DNA of 64,000 nucleotides from Epiperipatus broadwayi (lineage: Eukaryota > Onychophora > Udeonychophora > Euonychophora > Peripatidae): NCBI GenBank assembly GCA_028023455.1, contig JAQFVV010006476.1, positions 496,001-560,000 on the forward strand, read 5' to 3'. Shown piece after piece: positions 10,101 through 25,100 of this stretch (the first letter of the stretch is position 1; every line of letters begins with the position of its first letter). The notes below the pieces were generated by a model. That model saw nothing but the letters and a program-made list of their open reading frames with translations, did not search any database and was not told where the DNA came from. A program made the translations under genes and the position numbers.

Positions 10101-13100
10101 GCTGTAAATTAGAAGTAATAAGAAAGGATCAAAAGTGAAATATTTGCGTGAGACAACAACAGTTTTTATTGACTTCGTTGAAAGAATTGGTACTGAAATG
10201 AATCTGGATTGATCATATCATAATAATTTTTATTTATTTACTTAGCCATAATCCTGTTTTTCATTCTGTTTTTAATTTTTGTGTTGAGAGTCTTGACTTG
10301 TTTGTTTTCAAGCTAATTATAATGTTATCAGCAAATTGTAGGTTGTTGACAGTTCTTCCATCAGTCCTGATTATATGGCTGTCTTCATCCAATGTTGCAT
10401 TTCTTATTACTTCTTCATAGATAGAATGATTATCCCATCTGATAGAACTTATTTAGCTATTGAAACCAGTCTGCTTCATCGAAACCCATTTTAACTGTTG
10501 CATCTGGTCTGATATAGGAATTTTTCATAAGAGCATTGACATGGATAGATTTATTATCTTTCAAGTCTTTTTTTTAATAGTATTATAACAGGTTTTGATA
10601 GTAAAAAAATATGAATAGTACCCAATGTTCTGTCTTTTTATTTTGTGTTAAGTCCACTTTTGACACACTTCATAAAAATAAATTATCCAGGCATGGAATT
10701 CATGAGATCAGACAGGAATTTTCAGCCATAAGTAGACCTGCAGAAAAATGTCATTGAGCAGGATTATCATTAAAGTGACAAAAATTGTATAGTCGTGAAG
10801 GAATATACAAAAAACTATATCATAAAGACATTAACCAAGATACTTTAGATGAGATATTTGCATTATTTGATTATAATTTTTCTCTTGTTATAATTATTAA
10901 TTTTTTTGTTCTACTATTTATCCACGTAATAATTTTTATTCATCTGTATTACTGTTTTGTTTTTGCTTTTTATTTCAACTATAATACAACTATTCGTTTG
11001 TTTTTTTTACTTCGTTGAACTAAATATTAAAGAAAGCGTTAGATAATTACCGAATTCTGTTTTGTATATTTTTTTTTTGTCAAATTTCTTTTCTCTTCTA
11101 ATGAATCAGCAAATAACATGTTATAGCATGTTTGAAATTATATTATTTTTATTCTTTTATTGATAATTTTGGAAATTACTGGAGGCAAGGTATGAAAATC
11201 CTGATCTGTTGTTTATTTTTGGAGTCGATGGTAACCGTTGTTAAAATAAGAAAGAAATAAAATTATTCAATTTACATGTTCAATGAGTTGAAGTTTATAT
11301 AATGTTAATTTTTTTAAAATATATTTAAGAACATGTAAAAAATGAACAATGCAAGGTATTGTGAAAGGATATTTTAACGCGAATGTGAGCACAGGTTTTG
11401 TGGGAAAAATAAATCCTGTTAACATTTTAAGGATTATCTGAGAACAGTCTAATGATGTGCAATATTGACTGTTTCCATTGGAGAGCTGAAAAAGATTTTT
11501 TTTATAGATATACTTAATAATACTCGACCTCATATTCTTGAAACATGAATAAAGATATTTTAAAAGATAAATCACTCCCAAGATGCATTTCATACTGAAC
11601 CGATTCTTATCCATTGTCCCAGGTCACAATCTCTCACATGTATTTCTGTCAGGTTCGGTACTTATCAGTAATAAATTGTTATATTTTGATTTTAACAAAG
11701 AAATGTTTTACGCTGAAGATATTAAAAAACAGCATCAGGAAATATCAAACTAACAGAAAAATAAATCCATATGTTTTGTATGTGGAAGTATTTGTGGTTT
11801 ACAGATTGATTTGTATATTCATTGCAAAACTCATCTTTGGAGTAGTTTTTTTTTATTTTTTGCCCCCTTGGAGTTGGAATGGACATATATATATGAATTT
11901 TAAAATTCATAAATCTGTATATGTTATTTTTTTAATTTACAAAGATGCATTAATATTATAGAAAAATGACATAAAGTAGGCTAAGATTTTATAAACAATC
12001 CACCAAGATGTATAACCTCACGTTTTCATACCGGAATTAAAAGGGTCATACTTTGTTTGTTCCTTTTGTTATTATTTATTTGATTTATGTCGATATTCTT
12101 TTTAATGATGATTTTATTTGTATCTGATAAATGCCATTTTTTACTATAGAATGATGTATAAACATTTTAATAATCATATGTTATTAATTGCTATTATTTA
12201 CTTTTACAATAGTTTTAATTTTTGTTTTATTTCAGATTTTAGTCAAATTTGCCACACTGCTGTTGCAAACTTAACTCAGATGAATAAAAAAGACACCAAA
12301 GGCATGTTTTCTAAAGATAAGGTATTTTAAATAAAAATTAATTTCTCATATTAATAATATCGTAAGCTTTTTTTTTGTCTGTCTGTCTGTCTGTCTATAT
12401 TTGAAAACTTGTAACTCAATTTTCACTCAACTTTCCAATTTCTGAGTTAGTTGAAACTTTGCATACGTATGTATTCCTGGTGGCAATATATTTTTTTAGA
12501 TATTGCCAAAAAATGTAATTTTTTATAGGATTAAATACTTTAATGGTATTGCTGTCTGGCACTATTTCTGGAACAACACAAAAGTCAAATGCATTGACCG
12601 GGAAGCGAACCCGGGCCAGCTGCTTGGAAGACAGTTATGCTAACCACTAGGCCACCAACACTTGACAAAGAAACAAAAGCTTTTATTTCCATAAAGCACT
12701 CAAAAAAAGAAAAAAGCACTAATAAGTAAAAAAGTAATTTTCTTCAGCTTTCATAAACAAAAGCATGGGTGATCATATTTAGAATTCCCAAAGAATTGTT
12801 TAAATAAACTTGTAACTAGCACCGTTTTGAATAGATTGGTATTGGTATAAGAAAATTGGCATGATTCTTTGGAAATCTGATTTGTGAACTTTTGTACGTA
12901 ATCACTTGATATTCTTATTTCTAAAACCCAAAGACAATTTTTGCATTTTAGTACATTTGTGATAAATAAAAGCATTTCTTGTCAGGTGTTGGTGGCTGAG
13001 TGGTCAGCACAGCCACCTTACAAGCAGTTGTGGGTTCACTTCCCGACCGATGCTTTGACATATGAAATAAAAGCATTTCTTTACATGTTTTAAAACTTAA

Positions 13101-16100
13101 AATAGTTTCTTAAACGATTAGTTTAGTATTTGTAATTTCTGTTGTCACCATCCTGTTTTAATTCATTATTACTTAAAATTTATTTATCTATATCCATGGT
13201 AAATCTTTTTTAGGAGTATGTTAATATGAATTTTGAAGTATTGGGGAAATAATAACACTTGAAGGTATTTTGTGTTTTATTGTGACTCTTATTCTCTCTT
13301 TTCCAAAAGTATTTAAAATGGCAAGTGTAATTACTATATGTCCATGGATTTTGCTAGTTGGGACTTTGTTGATCTGATCCCTCATTAGTCTAAGTAATGA
13401 TTCAGGGAATAGATCTATTAAGTATTTGAACAAATGTATTAGGATAATGGATTACGTATGTGAAAAAGTGATTAGTGACTGGTTCTACCTTCAGAGCGCT
13501 AGTAGAGCCATCTTTGAATTAGCATATCTTATGTAGAACATAGTTTGGCTATTCACCACAATAATTTTAAGGCACTAGTATTTCTGGACCATGCATTATG
13601 AAATGCGTCAATGTGTTTTAAAATATAACCATTAATGGAACAATGTGTTAACATTAAATTTTCTTTTAAATTGTGCAAAACTGCTTTTTAAACGATTCGG
13701 ATTATGTATGACAGCGAAGTCATGAATCACAAGAACGTTTACAAGTGATTTACAAGATTTCATTATTTTTTAATGTCATTCAAGAAGTGAATCTATTGAC
13801 TCTATTAAGATAGTGGATTATATAGATGATATAGTGCTTTTGATTATTAGGAGGGATATTGTGTCCTTTCTGTGGTAAAATAGTTAGCAGTTCATTTTGG
13901 AAGACAAGTCTATTGTAGATAAGCCTGAATTTTAGTTTGCCAACTAATATGTTCTTCACTAAAATGAATTGGTTATTAATGAAAAATGTGGTTGTTTTAT
14001 ACTGGTTTTATTAAATCCATAAATTATACAAGAAAATAATAATTTAACAGTGAAGTGAATTTGAAAAAGTGACAAATTCTCCATACAATAGTGCCATACA
14101 GTGCAAGCCATAGTAATTGATGAATGCAAGAATATTTGTGCATAAAATATCTATCTAGTGTTTATTCACCCAATAGCCTCAAACTAATTTCTAGCTTGTG
14201 GCTATGTGATGATAGTGACTATGGTTATTTAAGAACCAAAGACACCAAAATGTATAGCTGAGCTGAGTTATGACTATACAAGCAAATGAGCTTCGATTGA
14301 AATCATTACCTTTTTGAATCCATTGATTATTATGGTTTGTACTGGGTAGCACTATTACATGGAGAGTTTGTGATGAAAAGAGAAAGAAAATAATGGTTAT
14401 AGGGGTTATGAATGGGCATGTTGAAGAAATTGATGATGTAGACAACAAGAATGGACAGCTCTTGATGAATTTTTGTCAGAGAGTGAATTTGAGCATTAGA
14501 AATTTGTGAAATATTTATGAGGGACAATACACATGGTCTAAAAATAAAATATTTCCCACAATAGATTATGTATTAGTTGAGAAAGAGGGTATGAATAAAC
14601 TACGGAAAACTAAAGTGTTTGATAATGAAGAGAAAGTATGTAATAGTGATAGAAATGGTTAGTAATGTAATAAAAAAATAGTAATAAAAGTAGAAGATAA
14701 TAAAAGATGTGGAATGGAGATGAATAATAAGAATAATTTAGAAGAATATAAAATAAAAGTTGAAGAAACCACGGAAGAGTTAGTTGAGGATAAATACAAG
14801 TATAAGTACTGGTGTGGTGAAGTAGAAAAAGTGGCAAATAGGGTTTTAGATGAGAATATTCAAAAGAATAAAAGTAATAGAAAAGTGAGAATTAGTAAAA
14901 GTGTAAAAGAGAGGAAAAAGCATGCAGAGAAGGTGTTATTAAAAACAAAGAAAGTGAAAAAGAAGTTAATATTAAATGGGAAAAGTATTTAAAGAAAAAG
15001 AAGTTGGCTAAAATAGATAATTATATAGAGAGAATGAAATTGAATAGTAAACTGTTGGAGAATATTAATAAAAATGGAAGAGATGGGAGTAAAAAAATTT
15101 GGAAATACATTAAAAGAAGGAATGTAGGGAAGAGAGAAATAGTATTACTAGATGATGAGGGAATAGATTGTAGCTCTAGAGAAGAGAGACAATCTTAAAT
15201 AAGTATATAATGGATATAGAAAAGATGTTAGATGTGAAGGACAGAGTTATAACAAACATGAAAGGATGTAGTAATGGAAATAATAGGTTTACAGAAAATG
15301 AACTGAATGAGGCAGGGAAGAAATTGAAAAGTGGAAAGGCAAGAGGTTTGGATAGATGGTCAGCAGAGATGGTAATGAATTTAGGATATAGGGCAAAATT
15401 AAAACTATTATCATGTTTTAATAAGATGGCACAGAAGAGAGATTTTCCAGATAGTTGGAGTAATACAAGAGTAAGACTACTATTTAAAGGAAAGAATAAG
15501 GATCATAGAAAGTTAAGCAATTATAGACCAATAGCAATAACGTTAGTATTATATAAAGTTTTCACATATATGGTGGCTGGAAGGGTCGCAAAATGGATGG
15601 AAGAAAATAATATAGTGGGAGAAATGCAAGGAGGTTTTCGATTGGATACGTGTATAGGAGATAGTTTATTTGTAGTTACACAATTTATAGATATGAGTAG
15701 AAATACAAGTAGGCAGTTATATATGGTTTTTACAGATATAGAGAATGCATATGGTAGAGTAAATAGGAAGAGATTATGAGTAAATTTAGTAAATTTGGGA
15801 ATGGATGGAGCTTTAGTGGATATTATTAAGAGATTATATGAAAATAATTACTATAATTATCAATTAGGAAATATAGAATCAGTTAAAGTTAAAAATGGGG
15901 TGGGACTGAGGCTAGGATGCCCTATGTCACCTATTTTGTTTTTGTTGTATTTGAGAGAAATGGAGAGAGCAAAAGAAAGACTAGGAAGAGGAATAGAGAT
16001 ACCATTAATAGGTGGCAATGGAGTATATACATTATCGCATCTTTTATTTGCTGATGATGTCTTTTTGTGCACAGAAAGAAGGGAAGATATGGAAGTTATC

Positions 16101-19100
16101 CTGAGGACAGGATGGGTAAAGAGATGGGGATTAAATTCAGTGAAGAAAAATCAAAAGTAATGATGATTAATACTGGGGAAAGAGAAGACATAGAATTTTT
16201 ATTGGGGGATATACAGTTAAGTGTGGTGAATAGGTATAACTATTTGGGAATTGTCTTAAGTAATCAGAGAAATTGCTTGGATGAATGGGAGAAAAAAATT
16301 GATAAATGAAGCAAAGAAAAGAAAGGGACTGATCAAGAAATTAACAGTGTTTTCATATAATACATATGATGTGGCTAGAGTTGTATGGAAAGGGAGTTGC
16401 AGAAGCAGGGTTAACATATGGTAATGATGCACTATGTGTTAGTAAAGAGGTATTAGATTATTTAGAAAAAATATAAAGAGAAGTAGGAAGGCATGCATTA
16501 GAAGCAGATGTGTGGATGGCAAAGGAGACAATTGAAGAAGAATTGGGATGGTCAAGTTTTTATATGACATATGCAAAAAGCAAAATGAAAATATTTGTTA
16601 GATTACAGTTTATGGATAATAAGAGAATAGCTAAAATAGTATTTAATTGGGTTATGAGTAAAGGGCAGGCAACAAGATGGGTGAGAAAGGTAGTATGATA
16701 TGCAGAAGATTTGGATAAAGAATTTATGTCAGTGTACTTATACAAATGTTGGGATGATTGTGTTAGAATTGTTAAGTGTTATAGTGGTAAGGAATGGGAT
16801 AGAAGAATAGATGCATTACTAAAGAGTATGGAGTTGAAGAGATTATGGAGAGTAAAAAGAGTTTAAATATATGTAGAAGTAAACGGAATATTGGGTGCGA
16901 GTTAATTTATGCTAATAGCAAGGAAAGTAGTTTACTACTGTTTAAAGACAAAAAGTCATAAAGCATTTTTTATTGTTTATCACAATGGTGTGCAGTCTAA
17001 ATATCTATTTGTGACCTTTTTCTGTAGAATGAATTTTTATGCGATCTTTAAAACTTTTTGATTATTTAGGAAACATAACTTATATTTACTTAGGTATATA
17101 AATTTTTTTTTGTTTATATATGTAAAATTAAGAGCGTGCTAATAGCTCTAAACAAGCTTTTTTTTTTTTATTTATGATAAATGCTACTACAAGAGAAGGC
17201 ATTCAAATCATTTTTATCTTGGATTGTCCCCAAATAAAAATAAAAAATTAATGAAAAAACATATTTAACAAATTTAATAAGAAATGTTTTTAATTTAATA
17301 ATTAATTTAAAACTTGCATTACCAAAGTGCTCATAATTTGCTTCTAGATTTGGGGTTATGTTACAGATCATGAGCTCTAGGTCATTATCTGAGTCTAATC
17401 ACGATGGATAGCAACTTATTTTGAGAACTCATTTCCACATAAGTATATTGATGCAAATTGAATTAAAATGTTTAGGGTTTTTTTCCTCAGTTGAGAATTA
17501 ATCCTTTCTAATTTACAGCCAAAATTTTTGAAAGGTTAAACTAATTAAAAATTATCTTTTATGATGGCTTATAAATGTCATTAGTTTTATTGTGGATAAT
17601 ATTTTCCAATGGAATTACCACCATGTTAATATAAAATAAGATGCATTATATTTTTACCTTGTGTCAAAGCATCGGCCGGGAAGCGAACCCAGGACAACTG
17701 CTTGTAAGCCAACTGAGCTGTCCACTCGGCCACCAACGCTTGCACTTATATTTTACCTTATTCTTACTTTTAAAGAAAACTTTTTTTATTGTTACATATA
17801 AAATTTCATGACTACTAATGGTCATTATCTATGCATTGTGCATCGGTGATCTATTATGTAGAGTCGATATAAATTTTGTCTTAATTTCACAGCCTTGGTA
17901 CATCGAGACTTTCATACATTGTTATCATGTGAACAATGATTAAAACATTTTCAGCAGTAAGAATAAATCTGGCCACCTTTTTAAATATTTATTTATTGTT
18001 TTATGCTTTTAAAAATTCTTTATAATTGATTCAGAATTTTTTTATTATTTAAAAAATACAACTCTGAGTGATTATATTATTTTTGAATTTGTTCGCATGT
18101 AATAAATCTATATCAAGAACAATGTTGAACGTTAGCATATTAATAACTTACTAAGAATTTTTTACTATGATAGCAAATCTAAATCTTTATAATTTTATAT
18201 TTTTATTATCCAAAAGTTTAGTTAAAGAAAGATTCTCATTATCATTGAATAATTAATATTGATTGAAAGCATGTTTGCTCATGACAATTGGTAATAAATT
18301 AGGTGATAATACATTTTATATATATTGTTATAATAACTTCTTTCATATACACTTTAATGTAAAAATTTTTTTTAATAAAACTTCTTTATTTATCTGACAG
18401 TTTTGACTGTCCAGCAGTCTTCATCAGAGCTTCATCAGTTGAAAGTCAGGGAAATAAAGAAGTTTTATTTAAAAAATTTTTTTGCATTAAAGTGTTTATG
18501 AGAGAAGTTATTATAAGCAATACATAAGAATATATGAAGAAATGTAAAGAAAGTAAAGGAGAAGAATAAGAATATATACTTCTGATAATAAATTTATAAT
18601 TTCTCTATTTAAAAATATAGATAAAATAAATTTAGGTATTAAAATAATTTATAATGAATGAATATGATATTTTTGTTTATTATAATATGATTTCATTTAA
18701 GTGAATTCAATCTGATATCTTTTTTATTTTTAAGGATATCATACCTTACATCGATAAAAACTGGGAGTGCCTAACAACTATGCCACGACGTATCAAGATG
18801 ACGTGGCACGCCACAATTGTGAAAACTATGGTAATGTATATAGTATATGTGTGCTCATTCATATTTACATAAGCATTAAATAATTCTAGATGGTATTGTA
18901 TGCGGTGATTATAAATATAGATTTATGTATATTATAAAAAAAATATCTTCCTTTTTTTTAATTCGCTTTCAGTGACCAAGAATATTATATTATCATAAAC
19001 ATAAATGAGAATTTTTTATTGTGAACATTTAGTATTTGGTTTAACCATTCCCGTGTTCTTGATTAATAATTTGCTGCCTTTAACTAGGAATTCATCAAAA

Positions 19101-22100
19101 TAGAGTCTGGTTTCATAGTGAAGGCATAAGTTTCACATACAATTGTATGCTGCAGGAAGTTTGTTATCTATCCCACTAAGTGCCAGATATAGCCTCTAAC
19201 AAGTGATCTTTTCTTCACTTCAGAAATAAAATTAAATTACTTTTAACATTGAGGATATATCAAAATCAATGATAGAGATCTACAACAAAACATTGAGGAT
19301 GTATCAAAATCAATGATGGAGATCCTCTATAAATTCAGCATAACATTGATATATTATAACTTCAGTGACTCATTGTTTTAATAACGTATATCTTTTTAAA
19401 ATTCCTGGATTTACATTGGTTCCTGATAGAATGCATTCTAACCTAGTATAACTGTTATTATTTCAAACCTCCATTGAAGATAGTTCAAATAATTTTGCAA
19501 TCAGCATTCACATAAATAATATTTATTTGTATTTGTTTATCCAGGTGCGAGATTATGGTTGGCACATTATATAGTACATCACATTTTTTTGATGCATCTA
19601 GCTTTTGTTGTGCGCCTTCAAGCTTATCCTTATGTATTTGGATGTTTAGTTTTAATAGTTTGTTTGCTTTCAATGTCTTTCACTAATTTTAGTTCATTAT
19701 CTTCTACTTGTGTTAGTTCAACAGGTTCATCTTCTGCAATTTGTTCTTTTATTTGAACATGTTTGTGTTAATTTTGTATTTTCCTCTAATAGTTTTGGTT
19801 CAGATTCATTTAAAAGTTCAGCACATATTTTTGGTTCATTTTCTGACTTTAAAAGCAATGGGGCTTGTTTATTGTCCATAATTTGATCCATTGTTTTTTC
19901 TTCAGTTTGTACTTATTCATTTTTTTGCTCATCATCTATTTGTTTTGAATTATCTAATTTTTGCTCTAGTTTAAATGGTTTGCAAAAATTATCCATCTGT
20001 TTTTGATTAGCTTTATGATTATCTTTCAACGTTTGGTTTATTTGCTCCAGTTGCTTTTATACTTATGATTATTTTTTATAGTTTGGTGTATTTGCTCCAT
20101 TTGCTTTTGATTAGCCTTTTGATTATTTTCCATAATTTTATTTATTTGTTCCATTTGCTCTTGGTTAACTTTTTGATTATTTTCTATAGTTTGGTTTATT
20201 TGCTTCATTTGCTTTTGATTATTGTCTATCTTCAATTCCAACTGTTTAAATAATGTCTTAATTATCTGCATTAAGTCTAATTGTGATGATGTTGCAGCAT
20301 TCTCATGCATTTTTATTTCTTTATTAATGTATTTATGCTTTATTTGAGTGCATTGAATCACCATCTGGAGAGACATTGTCCATATCTAAAGTTTCTAAGC
20401 TATCTTCCTCTCAGCTACTTCCAGAAGTATTTGCTTCCATTATTTCCTGTTGCTCTCCAACCTTTTTATTTTTATTCTTCATTTTAATAATCCTCAAAAT
20501 TTTAAACACAGTAAACTTATTATGTGCAATTCAATTATAACTGGATACAACCACCAACAGCACTAGATCATCCCTTGGAATACTCCGGATCATCACATAT
20601 ATTTGTATATCTTCTTCACATCACAACTTGCTTTTTCTTTCTTGGTTGTTGTTTTTTTTTTTGGTTTGCAATATAAGAAAAAAAAAATTATCTGGCCAAC
20701 CATATCAGTCATCTAACGCAGATAAATGGGAGTTTATAACATACACTCGTGCCCATACTCTGGACGAACAAAATTTACTAATACCAGTTGTTACTATGTA
20801 ATAGCCAGACTAACATATTTTACAATTTTACATTTTCTTTATTTATTTACATAAATTATTATGGGCGCCACTTGGTTTTAAACATCAGGAAATAAAACTA
20901 ATACATATATATTTAAAACAATATTACACAATCCCATTTGTAATGCTGGACTAAATCATGGAGAACATAAGTTACTCCTGATGAATGACAGTAGACCACT
21001 GAATCTTACGTAAGCAAAGTAAAAAATGATGTAATAATAATTTATTTGCAAGTGTACATATTAATTAATGTAGAATTTATTTTCTTTAATAAAATTAACA
21101 GATCATATAACAATAATTTTTTACAAAGTATAATCATTAATTGATATGCAGTTTACTTCTTCAACAAAATCCTTTAATCTTTATACATTATAGTATCATT
21201 ATATTTATAGATTATGTCACATTTACCATATCTTTAATCCTGTCTTCAATAAACTTAAATATAATTCTACGCATGCATGAATTCATAAATATAACATTTC
21301 TTTGACTCGCATGTCTTCTAGTACTTACTTATATATATGTTCTATATGGGATAGACATCAACGCTATCTTTGTTACAATAATCATAAGGAATAGTCTTTT
21401 TAGATCCTATTCTTAAACATAACTGCTTATATAATATTAATTATAAAGGGATATTCTTTTAGTTTAAGTCCTAACTGAATAAACCTTCTATACAATAATT
21501 ATAAGGAATGACCTTTTGTCCTAAACCTAGCTTAATACAACTACAATTCACACAGTAATGACTCATTCTGAGATCGATCCCTAACTCATTAAACTGATAA
21601 GAATGGGTGCGAACATATGTAAGCTATTGAACAAACAATTGCGCATATATAAATCCATTGATATGAAGTCATTTTCAGTAGTCAAATATAAGTTTAACTA
21701 TGAACGAATGAGACTAATGGAAATAATTACACTGTTAACTGCAGTTATTTGTGACTTAGACAATTTATGTGTCTACGTTGCATTTACGTGATTATCATTA
21801 TTTCTTTTTTTTTGTTTTTCCTCTTATTAATAACTTGTATAAAATTCAAAAGCTTAGCATACTTATGTGATATATAATAATTATTTTTTTCGTTAAAAAA
21901 ACAATTTTACCAAATAAAGAGAAGTTATTACAAATTCATTTCTTTTTTTTTTAATTAATAGTTTCTTTTAAAATAATATCCAGATAATAAACATTGTTTA
22001 CAAATCCAAATTATTTCAAATAAAGTACAAATCATTCTTTAAATAAGACTCACCAAAACAAAATAATTGTCATTTACTTCTTTTCTGACAAATATTAAAA

Positions 22101-25100
22101 GTCCATTTACGGTGTTATTTAATTATAGTCTTGTAATTTCTGTCTTTTAAATAAGTGCTAATTCTTCATTTCAGCTGGAGGTATTCAAAATATGATTCAA
22201 AAATATTCCAGATTAGATGATGTTTTTCCTTTTTATTCACAAGGCATAGTCAATCCTGGGATTTGAATGAAGTAATAATCCCTTCTGATCCAAAAGAAAA
22301 AAACCGTTTTTTATATCAAAATTTTAGTTTCTTTCTTAAACTCATTTTAGTTCTTCGTTTTTTAAAAAAATAAATTTGCATAGACTTAGCATAGATGAAA
22401 AAAAAAATTATTATTATTATGTTTTTTTATTTATTGAAATGAATAATAGATTGTTCATTTCAATATATATAAACTATAAGTGCCAAGTTGATTTCAAGTA
22501 AAATCTTACATATTAAAGAAAGTTTGTTTCTAATGAAAAGAAAAAATGCCAAACAGTTATTAAAAAAATTAAGTTTTATTTTTATTTCAATTTTAAAAGA
22601 TCCTTAAAATAAATGCAGTTTTTTTTAAATATATTACTCAGATTGCTTTTATTCTTTGTTTTAATTGAAATTGGAAAAATTTATAAACAGATCCTAATAT
22701 TAAACACATAACAATAATTTATAGAAAAATATTTTATAATAAACATTTTTATTTACAAATTAAAAATAAGTAGAAATAATTTTATTTTATTTTATAACTG
22801 AAACACACAGGCTTATTATATACCTATGTCTATATATGTAATATATAGGGTATATGAGCACAGACTTTCACACCACCCACCACTCTCCACTCTATCTCAT
22901 AACACTGATACACTTGAACACATATATGTTGAAAAGATAAATAATCACCAATATACGTATTTCATGCTAAACCAGCAATCATCAGTTGGCCCAGATTACC
23001 AGCTTCACACATATATGCTATAAGGGCTCAGGTATATATTAAGATAGCCAATCCTAATAAATGCTTTTATTTACCATACACTAAAAGGCAAAAAAATAAT
23101 TGTTTCTTCAACCACAATTAGGGATTTTAGATTTAACTTGAAATAAAAGCATTGTGGGAGAGATCAGAAATTAAATCAATCCCTAATTTTTGTAACAAGG
23201 GATTGACTTAATTAATTTCTGGATCTTCCATGGTTTTATTTTAAGTTAAATTTAAAATCCTTAATTGTGGTTGAAGAAACAATTATTTTTTTGCTTTTTA
23301 GTGTAGATAAATAAAAGCGATTATTGTAAAAAAAAAAATTATTTCTATTTATTAATCTATGATTTTCCAGATACAGAATAAAGGAAATTTGTCTATCTAA
23401 TAATATTATTTTGATTTGATAAAAGAGATCCAAATAGAAAAGTGAATAAGAATATGAAAATTTTGGAAGACTTTTTCAAAAGTTGAAATTTTATTCTTAA
23501 TGCAAGATAGTATACTCAACTTTTCATCTAAACAGCAGAGAAATATCTCTTAATCTGAATATAATCCTTTGCAATAAAAGACTGAAATACACTCCTATTC
23601 CATATTGTTCAAAAGTAATCTTGAATTGTAGTTTAATTTATTTTCCTCAATGAGTTTGTAGATGAAAATTAATTTTTAGGATTAAATCTTCCATGCCAAG
23701 TTGGCTGCCATTGCATATGTAATGCAAGTTCTTTATGGACAGCTTTTATAGCTTTATTATATTTTGTTGGTGAATACTGTTCCAGTTTGGATAAAAAGTT
23801 CACTTACTAAATTTATGGATATTCAATTGCCATGAGAAATATTTCTGGCAGATGAAGTTAATCATAGAATTTGTAGAAATAACTTAGTAGTAAAAGATAC
23901 GCAGTAGTCATCTGATAATCACTGATTAGTCAAATTTAAAATCAGTAAGGCATCACTTGACCCCAAATTATATAATGGTATTCAGTTGAAAATTCTTTTT
24001 TCTCACTGGTTATGTCACCTAGTATAAGATGTCATCTGGTTTCTATTGATTACTAAAGTCGGTACTAGGTGGAATAATTATGTTAAGAAAAGAATTTACT
24101 ACTCAAGTTTAGAGTAACTAGCACTAGAGTAGAGAGGTGCTCTCATTTTATCTATGGCACTGATAATTAGTTAAGTTTAAAAAGTTTAAAATAATTAGAC
24201 ATTTAGTTTTTGACTTATAAACTGTTTCCAGGAATTCTACAAGTTATTATTATTTACTATATTGTTATCTTTTCATTGATTTTCCTAATCATTTATTCAG
24301 AATTTTTTTCCCCCAGAATCTGTATTTTTTATTTACAGCAAAAATTAGTTCTCATATAATTTTTAATTTTGTAAAAAGACAAAGTTCTGCTTCTATTGAA
24401 TAATGTTCTCATTTTTTAGGAGGATTTTTTTTTCCTCTTTTAAATGATGTATTTGAACTAAATGATTCAGGGTTTTTTTTTACTTACATTATCATGTGTC
24501 ACTAATAAAAAAAAATAAGTAAATGGTTTATTGCTCAGAACTTCATAAGAAGATTGAGCCCAGGAAGTGGTAGATTCCAATAGGCAATCCATGCATTTCA
24601 TGCTCTAGAATCTATAATTATCACTGCATTAGAACTCACAGGACACGTTACAGATTTTTATCATTTCTAAATGCACCTTCATGATCTATATCTTTCGAAT
24701 TTGTTTCTTCTATTTGTATTACTTAAAAAAATATTTGTCTTAATTGACTTTTTATTGAATATGTTGCTGTTTATATATCTCAGTTCAGATCTTACTTTTC
24801 ACTTTTTTTTTTTATTTATGTTGTTTCTTCATTTTACTTGAGTATTGTATTCTCTCCCTAGTGTTTCATTTTTTATCGTTTTTTCGTGTTGCCACTCTTT
24901 TTTAAAACTAATATTAACCACTTATCTTCTAGATAGAATTAAGAATAGTTTTTATTTTTTTTTTTGGCAGTTATAATTCATTGAATAATAGGTTTATTCA
25001 GTTGCGAGCTGCTTCCTATAAAAAAAGCAAAAAGAAATAAAATGCTAATACTATTAATAGTAATACTTTATGATATGTATGTGTATGGGTACACACACAT

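Larger units (their letters stand above)
7173..12235. other. ASH2L intron, 5063 nt
   Basis: It holds a decayed RTE-like LINE (about 8400-10225) with a GC-rich insertion, followed by an antisense LINE RT fragment (10237-10520). Bases 7173-8399 and 10521-12235 are AT-rich with no element I recognise. Confidence 0.7.
12322..18734. other. ASH2L intron, 6413 nt
   Basis: It holds a (TGTC)n-headed dispersed repeat, three tRNA-type SINEs, a possible RT scrap, a truncated foldback copy, a 2.5-kb frameshifted LINE and a small foldback with a hammerhead-like core. Bases 16871-17644 and 17760-18320 show nothing recognisable. Confidence 0.7.

Noticed and set aside
12586-12670. A tRNA gene.
   Set aside because: A and B boxes are present, but no cloverleaf with a proper acceptor stem and anticodon arm could be drawn, and related copies show it is a SINE.
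13796-14060. An RT fragment with YIDDIVLLI.
   Set aside because: Only one short YxDD-like motif is readable, with stops soon after and no neighbouring RT boxes. Chance cannot be excluded.
18300-18600. An 8-bp tgataata repeat as TSD of the 18.3-kb foldback.
   Set aside because: It is too short and low in complexity, and its positions do not give a clean tail and arm layout.
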